Below, in pieces: positions 1 to 13,001 of a stretch of 64,000 nt of DNA; position 1 is the stretch's first letter; each line of letters starts with the position of its first letter. Made by a program: the position numbers and the translations under genes. The notes below the pieces were generated by a model. The model saw nothing but the letters and a program-made list of their open reading frames with translations, was not told where the DNA came from and did no database searches. Location of the stretch: NCBI GenBank assembly GCA_947179485.1, contig OX359248.1, positions 53,578,386-53,642,385 of the forward strand, written 5' to 3'. The DNA is from Allacma fusca (taxonomy: Eukaryota; Arthropoda; Collembola; Symphypleona; Sminthuridae).

Positions 1-42
1 AAGGGACGAGCCCAAAATAGCTTGTTTATGTACTAATAAATT

Positions 43-67
43 GACTATATTCTCGTTATAACGGTCG
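43..67. repeat. Single TATAACGG-family end
   Basis: The wording ATATTCTCGTTATAACGGTC matches the left-end consensus. No partner is assigned. Confidence 0.45.
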
Positions 68-155
68 TTTTAAAAAATTCAAGGGAAAACATCACGTAGT
101 TTCCTCCAGCCCGTGCCAAAATGTAATATTTTCTTGTTTAAAAATAGCATTTGTA

Positions 156-355
156 TTGAGTCCCGTTATAACGGCCTCCTTATTAAAAAAATCCTTTAAT
201 GGTCAAATTATTTGTAACAGGGTTTTTTTACACCATAGAATATGTTTTTGAGCGGGAAGCGACATACGAATCAAATTATGTTTTTGTACAAAAAAAAATC
301 AATTTGTCAAATACAGGAATTTTGAAAGGGAGCCCCTCGGAGAGGGCTACCACTG
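156..355. mobile_element. TATAACGG-family inverted-repeat element (MITE-like)
   Basis: The left end carries GAGTCCCGTTATAACGG and the right end carries GAGAGGGCTACCACTG. Both are flanked by TA (154-155 and 356-357). The ends match only weakly, so this is an old or chimeric copy. It has no coding capacity. Confidence 0.4.
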
Positions 356-737
356 TATTAGTCCAACCATTTCCATTAAGGAAGGTAACCATACGTATTG
401 GTCTCGTGAGACTCTAAAAGAGAGCCGAGGGATAATGAAGGGGGAAAAAATGTTGGCGAAGCACTTTTTGTAGCTCCAGGAAGAACTGTCGAAATAGGTT
501 TCTCATTCAAAACAAAACAATTAAGGTGACAGGTCACATTTCTCTTCCCCTCTTAAACGCCCCTTCACTTTCCTTTCCCTTTCTCCAATTATTAATTTTC
601 TCCGGAGAAAGTCCACTCAACGAACAATACCCGGCTGGCCACTTTCTCCTCCACAATTCACTTTCCCAATTACGAGCAAAAATCCACTCTGCTCCTCAAA
701 CCTTTGAATTAGAGGGAAACCCTTTATTTACAGTCAA

Positions 738-766
738 AAGGGAGAACCTCTTTATAACGGCTTATT
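738..766. repeat. Single TATAACGG-family end
   Basis: The wording GAACCTCTTTATAACGGC matches the left-end consensus. No partner is assigned. Confidence 0.4.
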
Positions 767-1580
767 CATACAAAAACTCCAATCTTCATTTAACCCTCCT
801 AATGATTTTTTTTACCAATTCTAAACACTTGAGTACTCTCCATGTAAGTATTGAATTATTATATCTATCTATAGAGGTTTCTACGATAGGTAAATCCAAT
901 GAAGCCTCTTTACAAGAGCCAAAATTTCCTTGAAAGTTCAAACTCCCATGTAAGTTTACAAACTACAGCAATTCGTAAAATTAAAATGGGGGTAAGACGC
1001 TATATCCAGAGCCCACTCTCCTAGCCCCCACTACAGAATCCTCTAAGGACATTCGGAATTGTATGGCATTGGAGCTACATACTAGAGCGTGAACTCAAGC
1101 CGAACTTCCTGGCATATGAATTAAGGCTGAGTAAACAGACTAGCTCAAGGAAATAGGAAGTGACCAAGAGAGAGTGAATTTTTTATCCGAAAAAGGCTTA
1201 GACAGGAACTGTTCAAATAAAGGGATTTTTTCCCTTTGTAATCTTATTGACTTGGGCTAAGGCTCAAGTGAAATTGAAGGAGAAAGTTATGTAGAGTCCC
1301 TCCTTGTTTTAGAACAGACCTGTGAAAGTCCAGCAAAATTCAACTGATGTAAGCCTCAAGGTCTTCAAAGTAATTACAATTGAGAGGGAATGTCTGTTTT
1401 TAATGTTTCCCTTATGAAGACATTAGGCCGTTGTAGGGGGATCCCTTGTAACACAGATTGCATTGAGAGGTTTCTCATAACAGCAGCCAAGCTAACACAG
1501 CGAGTATAAAATGGGAATGCGTCCAAATGATTTTGACAGTACTCAAAACATATGTGGGGAAAATTGAGTTGGAGCGGGGA

Positions 1581-1607
1581 AGGGGCCGCTGTATCGAGAC
1601 TCCGCTG
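1581..1607. repeat. Single TATAACGG-family end, right type
   Basis: The end reads GGGCCGCTGTATCGAGACTC then CGCTG, followed by TA. Confidence 0.4.
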
Positions 1608-1683
1608 TAAAGGTTCCTTCATGAGTGGGAAATAAATTCGATTATAGGATTTCCAAGTGCAGTCCCTCCAGCAAACAATTTTT

Positions 1684-1706
1684 ATGGGGTCGTTATAACG
1701 AGACTG
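1684..1706. repeat. Single TATAACGG-family end, right type
   Basis: The wording GGTCGTTATAACGAGACTG is followed by TA, matching the right end of the family. Confidence 0.5.
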
Positions 1707-1873
1707 TACATTTGGGTTAGACTCGGAGGGGAAAGTTGGTGGGAAAGTTTATTGGAGACAGACACGTGTGTTTGTGAAATAGAGTTGGGTTGATAGGGCT
1801 GAAAGACGGAGAGTGATGATGAGAATGAGAGTCGGGTTAGAGCGTCTTCACTTTGACTCAGAGAATTAAATAG

Positions 1874-1952
1874 TGAGGAGAGAGCGTAATAGAGAGGGAG
1901 ATGGAGAGAAAGAGAGTGAGAGCGAGGGAGAGCGAGAGAGGAAGAGAGAGAG
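1874..1952 (+). repeat. GA-rich low-complexity tract
   Basis: This is a nearly unbroken purine run of GAGAG and GGGAG wording. It gives rise to artefactual Glu/Arg-rich and Leu/Ser-rich open frames on the two strands. Confidence 0.85.
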
Positions 1953-4688
1953 CCTGTCACTTGTAGTTTGGGATTTGACTGAAACATATAGTGAACTGGT
2001 TGCTTTGGCTCTCTCAAGGATCCTCACTCACCGCACAAAAGCTTTTAATGAAAAAGTACAAAAGAAACATTAGTTAGCCCAAAACTCTATTCTCTGAGTT
2101 AAGAACCTGACTGAGCCAAAAGTACAAATCAATTCAATCTCTCCCTTTCAAATCACTAAGCAATCACCCTCCCAAATCCACTTCCTTCCGAAGACCCCTT
2201 TCCTCGGCAATCCCAATCCCGTCCAACCACTCCTTAAAATACATAGCGTCCGTGGAGATGCAGATGGGAGTGTCAGTAATATTTGAGCAGGAGCAAAAAT
2301 GGATAATTATGTAGATACAAATAAGACTACTAAGATTCTAAACATGGGATTTGTACACAATAGTGTGAAAATGGCAAAGAAAATATCTTGAACAATAATT
2401 GGGAAAAACAAAATTAAACAAAAAATATTTTCAAAATTCTGAAGCGGCTATGATTAACACATGCTAAAACATAAATCATTTATAAGCAAAAGTAAAAGGA
2501 ATATTTTATTTTTTAGAAGCAAAACAAATGATAGGAGTCAAAATTGCTCATCATGAAAGTTAAACAGGCCATTTCAAGACCGAATCACGTGAAAATCCCA
2601 ACAGAGTCGTGATACGATTTTAGCATTGAAACATCACTGCTTTCACTTCTTTTACGTGTTTGCGAATCTACGAAATTGGACTTGTTTGTAATGACCCAAT
2701 GCAATTGGGAAAAATAAATAAATCCCTTAAACCGCTACGGAGAAAGTATTTCTCTGAGGTCATTTTAAGTATATATGCTTCTAAAATTGAAAATTTCAGA
2801 AAATTCCGACAACCTGGTTTTTAAAACGTTTTCAAATCCACATAAATCTGAGTTTAAAAGTTATGCCAGAATTCTGTACGGCGTTTATCATTATCGGACT
2901 TGAAAAAGAGAAAGCTTGTTAGTGACCGGATTGCTCTTTGACTTTCCCAAGTTAACGGTAATAGATTTTTTAAAAAATTTCCCCCTGAGATAGTTTCCTT
3001 AAGAAATATGACATATTTCACAAACAGAATGTAGAATTAATATACATTTCTTATATAAGGACTCACTTGAGTCAATAATGTTCAATTTTGGTCCTTATTC
3101 GTCTAGTTAAATTTCAACTAGGATACATCCGTATTTCATATTTTGATTCCCCTTTTTAGCAATGTACTTTTAAAGGATCAATTATGGTTCTTAACAGGTC
3201 TTATATATGTACATACGAGCAAGTATGCATCTCCCAGACTTTCTCCAGCTGCTGTTTGTGAAGACTTATTATTGAGAGGAAGAAGACGGAGAGTTGTTCC
3301 TTGTTGAGACAGAGAGAGAGAGCTGGTTAGCTCTACAAAGGAAAGAGGACATTAAACGAAAGAGAAAGCAAAAACAAATCCCAAGTGGAGGAACGATCCA
3401 TCCAAATCAGATTGAGTGTAATTTAAACTTATACAAATCCAAGCCCACGTACGTATGTACATCCATACATCCGTCCACCAAATGTGTCCACCCGATTGAG
3501 TCCATGAGTCCCAAGTTTCCGGAACCCACACCCGTGTGTTCGGGACGGCTAAGAGGGAATGTAGCATTGGGCCAATCGGAATTACAACTGAGAATCTTTT
3601 GCCCCCATTGAGATGAGAGTCCCAGTTATGGTGGGTCTCATATATCAAGTGTCCACTGTACCTACGCATTTGTCACGTAAATCTTGTTAAAGTTGAGAGA
3701 AAGTAACTTTCTCCGGTATTTTGAAAGCAAAGTGAGGGCTTTGAAAGGGAAACAAAGGGAAAAGTACATTTGAGAAAAAGAAAGGGATTGGAGGAAGAGG
3801 AGAAAAAGCAAGTGACTGACTCTAAACTTTCACCACATGTGCTTCCCAAAACCTCTCGCGTCTCATCAGACTCCTGACAACTTGACGTACTGCAGTCGCT
3901 CCAGGTTCCGGACCCCAGAGAAAATCCGGTGAAAGTGCAAAAGGACGGATATATGAGAGGGTGCTTGGGAAAACAATAGGGAACTTCTCCTCCCAGGAAT
4001 TGTAAAAATGTAGTGCAAAAGAAGAAGATTAATACCACCCAAGGACTTCAATTTTACAGAGCATCCTATCAATCCCAGCTTCCCTTAGTAAGCACAGTCT
4101 GAAAACTAAAAGTAAATTTATGGCGGAATAAATTCAAAACATTTAATTTTTTTATTAAAAACTGCAGTATCTTTTAAACGGAAATTCATGTCCAAACAAT
4201 TTTGAACTTGCAGTTTCTTATAAAAGGGTGCGATATAAGGAGGCTATGCTGTTGTAGTGTCACCAGAGATGAACTTTAATTTTCTCATTTAGAATTCCTC
4301 TCACTCAATCTTTCAAAGTATGTTATCATTCTAATATTTGTGCACCTGTCTGTTTTGTACCTTGTCCTTGGGGTCCCTGAGGGATTTTAATAAAGAGGTT
4401 TTACTGTAGACACTTGTCCTTTACGTAATGAATATTTTAACATTATCTGTGAATAGGGATGAGTTTGCGAGGAAATCCCGAGAACTAACGGGAGAGAAGT
4501 GGTTTTGCCTTGGAGAAAGTAGGATCGAACTGAAGGAAGTAGAACCTCCTTAGAGGGGCCCTGGATGAAGACGCGAATTGGGTTGAGGGGAATACTGGAC
4601 TATTTTCATGAGTGAGAACTTTCACCGTGCCCTTAAAGGGCAACTTGGGAAATTTCCGGTCCTTAAGGAGAGATAACAGGTTTTGAAA

Positions 4689-4714
4689 GGGGGCTGTTAT
4701 AATGAGACTGAGCT
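4689..4714. repeat. Single TATAACGG-family end, right type
   Basis: The end reads GGCTGTTATAATGAGACTGA then GCTG, followed by TA. Confidence 0.4.
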
Positions 4715-7199
4715 GTAGGAGGAGCGTTTATACTCGGAAGAGAATGAGCCTATGGTCCTTATCCCGGGGTTTTATCAGGCCCGAAGCACACACCTGTTTT
4801 CTCCCCCATTACGCATTTGCTATTGTGGAAAGTGGGGATTCAATTAGAGAAAGACACGAGAGAAATGGTTGACGGGGGACTGGGCCATATTGAAATTCAT
4901 TTAAGCCTTCCCTTCAATTCTGAGGCTCATCGCTGCGGTGAAAGCAGATGCATGTATTCAAATGAGATGAGAGCTCTCGAGTCTGACTCCATTTATAGAG
5001 GCCTATCACAATTCACTTTTTAAGCACTTTCCCTCCCACTCTCGCTTTCTCCGTCTCAGAACCATCAAAATAAAAAAAATAACTCCCGAATGACTTCAAT
5101 TTGCTGGGGAAACCTTCTCCAGATTATCCCTCATTCATTTGTATGGATTAGCAACGACGCCCACTTCCCAGGGATTTTACGCTTGACACCTCCACTCCGA
5201 TTAGCGGATCACAGGGACTCAGCATAATAAAGGGGCTGGGGAAAGTTCCAAATTTTTACAATGAAATTTGAAACACCCGTGTAAAAACTAATTTTTTTTT
5301 GGGTAATACTCGAAATATTTTGAGGAGATTTAAGTTCCACTGTAGAGGTTAGGCGTTGACATGTAATTTTACATGTTTGGGGGGATATTGGAAATTTTGA
5401 ATAAAATTTGGGCATCTGTGGATAATTAGGAAATAGCAATGTCAAAAAAATGTGATATACATACAATTTTGAAAATATCTCTGGGTTAATTATTCTCAAA
5501 ATTTGCAGGACGCTTTTTAAATGTTAATTTTTAGTAATGAAACTATTTTTACGGGAAGGGTTGTGTTGACCAGGAAATTGCGTAAAACGTTTCCCATTAA
5601 AATTACGTTTTTTATTGGAGAACCTGGATTCACAGGAGGTGGGGGAATTCTCCCAACTGGGTCTCATCCCTGATTTTCCCAGGATCTTGGGTTTATTGTC
5701 TGACACGTCCGACTTTGATGCTCATATAACGTCAATTTGAAGATGCCCATAACCTCAATATTCATGTCCCGTTGTTCCTGGACTTCCCTCGTTCTACCAA
5801 CTTCCCACGTACAACAAAACTTGTCTGCAATTCCTAAAATATTAAAAGAGACTGGGAAAAACGGGAAATGTTTCATTCCCCCTTTCCCCTCCTTTCCCCA
5901 GCCTTGCCATTAGTGCATTTTCCCCATGTCCAATTGGTCATGCCCAAAAATACAAACACATTTTGAACGGGAAGGTGAGAACAGGTTAAATTTCACCCGC
6001 AATTTTCCTTCCAATAATAGTTTTCCTACTACATGTCCAATTTTAAATTCCCCGAAAAAGCAGGTACGAGTTTAGTACAGTATACATCCAGTATCCAGCA
6101 CCTCGTAAAATTGTTTTTCAAATGGGGCGGAAATTTTTGTTCAAAGAAATTCCGTTTCCCCAATACCGTATCATTGTAAGTCGTTGGACGGAAAGTGCTA
6201 GAATTTTCTTTACGGGGTGACATTATAAGTAGACTTCACCCAAAATTGTATATACTGGAATTCTACACAAATTTTCTACAAGACGGAATAAGTACTAGCT
6301 TTGAAGCTCGGTTTATAAAAGGGGCTTTTTCATGAACCTTAATCTATTTAATGTAGATTTAATAGTGCGGACGATTTCCGTGGAACCCGGCACAGAGAGC
6401 ATTTGAGATTTGCTCTGCCCTGTAACTCTGCTTCAAATTAAAAACACATTAAGCCAGAAAATCCACTTTCACCCGTTTTTTCTTCCGGTCTACTTTGTCA
6501 AAAATGTTTTTCCGTGAACAAGCAACCATACTATTAAGTCCTCTAAATTGACCTTTCTCCTCCAATTTTCCTCATATTTCCACATATCCACTCATAACTG
6601 ACTCAGACCCTATTGACTTTCTCTCCTGGAGAAAGTAAACACGTTCGTGTTTTTTTATTGAATCAAAACCCAGAAACACACCGGATAAATTTTAACTGCC
6701 GAGTCTCTATATTAGAGGTTTCTCAATACGGGGAAAGGATTGTCGGAATAATTTTTTCTTCCCTACAACGTTTTATGCTTTCTCCGTTCAAGAGACTCAT
6801 CTGTGTTATTTGTAATGGTCTAGTAATTACACGAACACACATTTAATGCATATAGTCTCTTTGTAACGCTCTAATATTAGAACATAGGATCATTTGTCTA
6901 CTTCGCACAGCCCTGACTTGAAACTTGAGTCTGACCACAAAGCATGTGAAAATAGGACTGAGGAGTGGGAAGTTTCTCCGAGAGCGGATATTGAGGGAAT
7001 GTTTACGTTTGTGTGGGAGTTGACGAGCATCTTCTTTACTACGCCTTGCTTTCACTTCCTCCAGTGATACTAAATACACTTTGTAAGTTCCGGATTATTG
7101 TGCCAGAAGGCAGGAAATAAACAAGGGGAAAGTTAAATTTAGCAGAATTCCAATAGCAAATATTATGAAGGACCGGAACCAGATCTCGTTTCAACTGTA

Positions 7200-7471
7200 C
7201 TGTGGTTCTCTTTATAACGGCCCTCTTAAAATTAACAAAGGTTAATCTTATGAGGTTATAAATATCTATACATACATCGTAGGAAAAATCACTATTTTAA
7301 ACGTACGAAGATATGCGGAGAAAGTTCTATATTGTAAAAAGGGCTGTTAAAAGTGTTTGGAAGAAACCTCGTTGTGTTGAATGACGTTAACTACTTCCCT
7401 GTGCTTAGGACAGTTTTTATCTGGGAGATTCTAGGAGAGTTTAGGGAAGCCGTTATAAAGAGATTGAAATG
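7200..7471. mobile_element. TATAACGG-family inverted-repeat element, 272 bp
   Basis: The left end has TCTCTTTATAACGGC and the right end has its exact 15-base reverse complement. These sit about 8 to 10 bases in from tips flanked by TA on both sides. This is one of the clearest inner inverted repeats in the window. It has no open frame of note. Confidence 0.6.
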
Positions 7472-7625
7472 TATGGGTCCATCTCGTTAAGAAATATCCG
7501 CAATGGTCCCTAAAACATCCTGACAGAGCAAAACGAGCAACGAGGAAGAATACGGACAAAGTGAGTCACTCAAATTCAACTGTTTTTTCGTCAAAGCGTT
7601 TGCATAGTGTAAAGGCCTGAGTGTA

Positions 7626-7798
7626 CTGTGGGCTCTCTGTATAACGGTCCCTTGAAAGACAAATTATGTTTTCTGAAGGAATGCAAGGTTTTTAAGGAGA
7701 ACAGAATGCAAAGGGATGAATGGGACTGTCTTGAAATAATTTTGCCCTTATAGAGAAAGCACCGTGGTAAGGAAGGGCATTATATGGAGACCCTACTG
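7626..7798. mobile_element. TATAACGG-family inverted-repeat element, 173 bp
   Basis: The left end is CTGTGGGCTCTC then TGTATAACGG. The reverse complement of the right end is CAGTAGGGTCTC then CATATAATGC. TA precedes the left tip; the right flank is TT. The length matches the 173-bp size class seen at 28067 and 47869. Confidence 0.55.
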
Positions 7799-8199
7799 TT
7801 GGGATAAAGGGAGGAAGGGAAAGTGTGGGAGAGAAATGAGAAGAGAAATTTGGAACGGCCCAGCTGGAAGTCGTGAATGTGGAATGGGAGGGAAGGAAAG
7901 TAATTCCGGGAGTTGGAAAATGTCTCGGTGTAACTCCAAAGGATCCGAAGACAAGTTGTTGTGTCATGTCGTCGTCATATAATCACAGAGTCGTAGTCGC
8001 ACAACATTTTCTTTCTCTTGAGTGCGTTTCTGGGAACGCTTCCCCCCTGTTCCATGTTACCATTCACTTTGTCACAATTGCTTTCTCCGAATTTCACTCC
8101 CTTTTATTCCGCTTTTACTTTCTCCTACTGATTTTTTATGTCGGGGATTCCGGTATTTTGGAACAAATTTTTGAAATTCGAATGGTTTAGGGGACACTT

Positions 8200-8450
8200 T
8201 TAGGGTCACCGGTGACGAAGTGCATGATTGTGCCAATTTCGAAAATTGCGGTCAAATTTTGAGTAAGAAATAACTTCTGGTATTATCCGGTTTAGGTCAC
8301 AATGATTCACTTCAGGAATAGTTTGAATTCATATTGTGTCAAGTTCAGGTCACTAAAATTCACGTAAGGTAAAGTTTGAATTAAGATTGCTTCAGAAGTT
8401 CAGGCCGCATGAATTCATACAAGGTCAAATTTAAATTAGGTTTCTGTTAA
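8200..8450 (+). repeat. Degenerate array with AGTTCAGGTCAC and GAATTCA
   Basis: Wording such as GGTCACAATGATTCACTTCA, AGTTCAGGTCAC and AGTTCAGGCCGCATGAATTC repeats at roughly 60-bp intervals with heavy divergence. Confidence 0.55.
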
Positions 8451-9540
8451 AGAAACGAGTAGAACAAGTGCAAAATGTCTAATAATTATCTAAAATCTAA
8501 CTCCAACCTAAGGGCCAAAATGTTTATTGATAATAATTTTAAATTTAATTTTGACTCAAAATTGTAATTTATGTCCAAAAAATACTATAAATTATGTTTT
8601 GCACTTTGTTTGATTGATTATAAACAATTTAATTCACAAAGAGCACAAGTTTTAAATTCTATTTATATTCTGCATATAAGAAGAGAAAATTTTTTATTCC
8701 TTGTTCACAATCCAGGAAAGGGAAAGTCTTCAGAAAATTGTTAGCTTCATGAAATGCCGTATAAATTAATGTGCAGTGTAACGAATCTAATTGTAAGATA
8801 TTATGGGCGAGATCCGAAAGACATTTGAATAAAATGACACTATTAAGGACCCTCTTACAGATCTAACATTGGAATATCTCAATAAGGGCACTACATATTG
8901 TTTTTACTTATTTAAACTCATTATCTTAGCTCAAATTTTTATTTTTTTCTTTAAAAAAAGCATCCCATCCTAAGAGTCATATTTGGGTTGTTTTATGGAT
9001 CCTCTCAACGAGATTGTTTACACTGTACACAGACTCCGGCTCTCCGGCCTCATTGTTAGTTTCAACTCCGCATATTTTGGGGTACATTTTCCGCCTCAGA
9101 CTTTACCCATCAAAATATGCAAATGTGTTGTTGCGGAAGGGAATTGAGTACGTGCGAGCCCAAGCTTGCTTTTACGTCCCTAAAATGACACGTTTCCCTC
9201 ACAATTCAGCTCTCAACGCCTGCTTTCCATTGAAAAACAACCCAGAATTCAATTACGCTATGATGAAGCTACAATACACCCTTCTCAACAACTCTCATTT
9301 CTTTCTCTTCCCAACTCCCTTTTCAAATACGGTCTCTCCTCCTTGCTACAGCACCCTGCAATCCATACTCATTACAATATGATGTCAAATATTCTCACAA
9401 AAGTGTTAATGAAGGAAGTACTATTCGGACCCTGTAACAATGGACGAACAACCTTAGTAACAGGGTCCTTTGTAAATTTGGCTCTCGTTGTAATGACAGC
9501 CTGGAGAAGGACTACATCCTCGTTATAATCACATCCTCGA

Positions 9541-9683
9541 AGACTGTAACCTCGTTATAACGTCCTCATTGATAATTCAGCCTCCAGAAAAATTGTCATA
9601 GAAACAAATCCTTGATAATGACAAACGCGTACAGGGACTGATTTTAGTATTCCCAGAAGACCCTAATAAAGTGGTTTTGACTG
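9541..9683. mobile_element. TATAACGG-family element, short copy
   Basis: The left end has ACCTCGTTATAACG and the right end has TAATAAAGTGGTTTTGACTG followed by TA. A second ACATCCTCGTTATAA end lies just to the left (9513-9527), suggesting nested or neighbouring insertions. The pairing is tentative. Confidence 0.35.
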
Positions 9684-11444
9684 TAAACAATTACAAGCCC
9701 TGAACCATTGGCTGACTATGGTCGGAGAGTGAGATGGGTGAAAAAATGACGTTTGATGAACCGGGCTGATTTTTGCGCAAACGAAGCTCTGACACGTTCC
9801 CCATAAAGTTTCTCGCTTCCACTCGTTCAAGATGAGAGAGAGAGAGAGCTCTTGAATTTAAAAGAAATTGCTTGTAGTTAAACTTTTACGACATCTCAAT
9901 CCATTTCAGTGGCTCCATGCCCAAACTCCATGCTTTCTCCATGCCATAGTTGACTTTCGCTATTAAATTGTATCTCTCCCTCCGCCCTTACCCAAGCCAA
10001 ATGTTACAAATGCTGATTTTGCACTTGTCAGAAAAAAAACTACTTTCTCCATTTACTTACATTATAATACATAATTGCACTCGGACGCTAAAAAAATGTA
10101 CATCTGACCAAGTCATTGGCTCCGTATGTTTCCCTCTGTAGTTGTTGTAATCTTACTTGGTCTTTTGTGTTTACAATGCTATTACGCATGTATGTATTTT
10201 TTGTGTCAACCGTCAAACACCTTTATAACAGTCTCCCCAAGACTTCCATTCCAAGAGAATAATTTTTTCCTAGACAGTACCAAAAGCACTCTTATGACAA
10301 AAATGATTTAGCCATGGACCGTTGTAAAGAAGTTTGAATGAGTCTGAAAAATACGCCCTTGTTACATTCGTTCGTTCAGGCCGCTGTAAAGAGGTTCTGC
10401 TGAGTGAGTGTTTGAGACGTATTGCGAAATTCACTTTGAGCATTAAGCATTTGCGAAGCAATGTCAGGATGAATTTCTCCATTGCTTTCTTTGGGGAAAA
10501 TTGATTTCAAGAAGTATGCATGTAATAACGAAGTTTTAATGTTTATTGAGATCCAGTGCCTTCATAGTAAGGGCGTGCTGCAAATTTAAAGCACCAAGCT
10601 CCACTTGTAAACAAAGAGCGATTATGTAGAGGACGTTAAAACCGCCTTGTATTGAAAATCCATAGAGACTGTAATAAGAAACGAAGCCTGGGACGTTATG
10701 AAGAAGTTGGTTGCAATTTTAACCCTGGGTCCTTTCCGTTCTTTCAAGCGTTTACAATTTTGTCTGGAGTCAAATTTTTTGAGAGAGAAGAAATACTATA
10801 AGGTTATTTATAGATCCAGAGAGGACCGCTGTAAAGGAAGTTCACAGTAGGAGCCCAGTACAAGAGATTCGATAAAAAAGGAACGAGTTAATTAATGGGG
10901 ATTTTTATTCCTGAGAAAACAACTCCTCTTGTGTTTGCTCATGTTCCATAAATTTCTTGTTTTTCTTTTCCCTCAGTCTCACCCACACACTCACATACAC
11001 ACGTCGTTAAAAATGAGGTAGATTGGAGGTGATTGTAAAACTTTGCCAAATATTTCGTGCCGGTCACCATTTATTTTCAGTTTATGGGCAGTTTCCTTTC
11101 CTTCTTATATAGGGCTCCACTTTCCTACAGGAAATTCACATTACAACGGGTCCCGCAAAAATGCCATTGCCGCCTGAGTGTTTTCAGATTCTCGATTACC
11201 ACAAGGGTTATGTCTGTTTTTTAAGAGCATATTTTCCATAACTTCTTTATAACAGGCTGGTCAAAGACCAAAACGTACATACGGTGCGTTATGGTTGGAT
11301 TCGTACCCCTGTTGTGATTACGGATCTCACTTATGAAGAGCTGTCCTTGCTGACAACATATTTGGAGAATAATTTTGAACACTTCATTTTAACCTTAAGC
11401 TAAATTTCCCAGTGTAGCAGAAATAAGTGAACTCTATTTAAAGA

Positions 11445-11472
11445 CAGTGAACTCTCGCCATAACGGCCCACT
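11445..11472. repeat. Single TATAACGG-family end, left type
   Basis: The tip CAGTGAACTCTCG is followed by CCATAACGGCCC. This is a well-preserved end without a clear partner. Confidence 0.5.
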
Positions 11473-11566
11473 TTGACCAGCGGGAGTGTCTCTAAAAGAG
11501 CAAAAATACCTAGACGGATTTAGAATTACGATAATGTTAATTGGGGTTGATGTGAGAGCGTTTGTA

Positions 11567-11592
11567 GTAAAACCTCGTTATAACGGTTTCCA
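11567..11592. repeat. Single TATAACGG-family end, left type
   Basis: The wording AAACCTCGTTATAACGG follows a TA about 100 bp from the end at 11445. Confidence 0.45.
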
Positions 11593-12050
11593 GTGTGTAC
11601 TCGAGCATTGTTTTTAAAAACGCATTCGGAAACATGTCCCTAGTAGCTAGTGTTAACTGTGTTACTATGGTAAGACCCTAGGTATTAAGCTCTTGTTACA
11701 GCCGTCTCTTATGTAATTTCTCTGTGTTTAAGGTCTGAACGTGAAAGTTGAAATGTGGTTTGGGGGAGATAAACGAGTCAAGATGTTTAAGATCTCATGT
11801 GCTCCTGGCTTAGGGCTGAATTTGTTTTTGCCTCGTTGTCATGAATTAAAAGGACTTTCTCTCCGCTCTTTCAGCTCCACTTTCACCCGAGACATTGAAA
11901 GGCAAGGAACACGAATGTTGGGAGATCCGTCTGGCCGCAAGCAGACATTCTACTCCTGAGACATGTTATTCCAAGGGGTGAGCAACTTTTGAGGTGATGC
12001 AAGCAAGTTATGTAAGCCTTGATTAAATTCATTATTTCCCTTGTATTGGG

Positions 12051-12070
12051 ACACACACACACACACACAC
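12051..12070 (+). repeat. AC dinucleotide microsatellite
   Basis: Ten AC units lie about 110 bp before the first copy of the 17-bp word cluster. Confidence 0.9.
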
Positions 12071-12177
12071 TCACTTGTCTTCAGGGAAACTTTCTCCAAA
12101 CAAAACTCCTACCCCTGTTACACACCATTATTGCAATACACTCCTGTCCTCACCTCAAATATGTGCTCGCATCAAAT

Positions 12178-13001
12178 TTTGGTCCTTCGAGCCGGATTGA
12201 GGAAAAGTACTCTACAGCAATAAGTTTAGCCCTTCCCGAGTCAGTCCTCGCGATAACAGCGTATCAACATATTTGGTACGTCTAATTGTTTCTTGTTAAA
12301 TTTACTCACAAAAAAATAATAAAATTAATTTGAGGGTAAATCTCCAAAATATTTTTCCTTTAGAGTGACAAAATTAGCCATTCTCTAGAAACGAGAGAAC
12401 CAAATTTGTAATTGCAAGCTTAAACCTTCATTATGGACGGAAAAATGTATGCACACTTTGAGTGTACCATTCTCAGGTTGATTTTAAATTTGGTCCTTCG
12501 AGCCGGATCCCATTATTTGAGAATTCATCTTTTATTTGGACGGTGAAATGCTGATATTCAAAATAATTTTCCCGATTGGTCCTTCGAGCCGGATCTCCGA
12601 TTTTGAAAATTAAACTTAAAATTAATCAGAATAATTAAGAATTAATTAATTGTAATTTTAAATTACAAGGTATAATTTGACGTCTTAGACCTGAAGTGTA
12701 CTGCGTTTAAATTATAGGATAATAAATTTTAAAAGAATGATCAAAATATCTACCTTATTTCAAGTGTGGTGGATGTTTTTATTTTTAGTTAACTTGAAAT
12801 TTGGTCCTTCGAGACGGATCCAATATTTTTAAAAATGGATACTTCCTATGCAGAAACCATGGTTTTTATTAAAGGTGCCTGACTTGTTTCAACTGTTTAA
12901 ATATATAGTGAATCATAATTTGCTACGCAAATAGAAATCTCTGTTAGTTCTAAAAATAAAAAACTTTGTAGCCGACTAGAAATTGGTCCTTCGAGTCGGA
13001 A
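12178..13001 (+). repeat. Cluster of five copies of a 17-bp interspersed word
   Basis: GGTCCTTCGAGCCGGAT occurs at 12181, 12492, 12578, 12803 (GAGACGGAT) and 12985 (GAGTCGGAA). All five are in the same orientation and all are preceded by TT, with spacings of about 311, 86, 225 and 182 bp. The DNA between them is AT-rich and not obviously repeated. I see no copy elsewhere in the window on either strand. The word is GC-rich against an AT-rich background and is nearly unmutated, unlike the neighbouring spacers. It is not a CRISPR array: the spacing is irregular and this is a eukaryotic genome. Confidence 0.8.

Larger units (their letters stand above)
1..8199. other. Non-coding, probably 3' intron or flank of dpr
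   Basis: I see no exon with recognisable protein similarity on either strand. Open frames are short, lack splice context and resemble nothing known. The tract holds inverted-repeat element ends and a few pairs, a GA-rich run near 1.9 kb, and many GGAGAAAG/CTTTCTCC words (for example near 1281, 2742, 3241, 3712 and 6618). The second Dpr Ig domain, expected downstream on the minus strand, was looked for through its Y-x-C signature and not found. Confidence 0.6.
8462..12176. other. Non-coding repeat-bearing tract
   Basis: No gene is recognised. The first 550 bases are very AT-rich. Between 9.5 and 11.7 kb lie several single ends of the TATAACGG inverted-repeat family (near 10379-10403, 10824-10848, 11445-11472 and 11567-11592). 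There is a short GA run at 9835-9849 and an AC run at 12051-12070. Confidence 0.6.

Noticed and set aside
12181-12197. tRNA or tRNA-derived SINE suggested by TTCGAGCC
   Set aside because: No A box, acceptor stem or anticodon arm can be found around any copy, and there is no T run or poly-A tail at a constant distance.
12178-13001. CRISPR-like reading of the 17-mer cluster
   Set aside because: Spacing is irregular (about 86-311 bp), repeats are too short, no cas genes are present and the window is eukaryotic.
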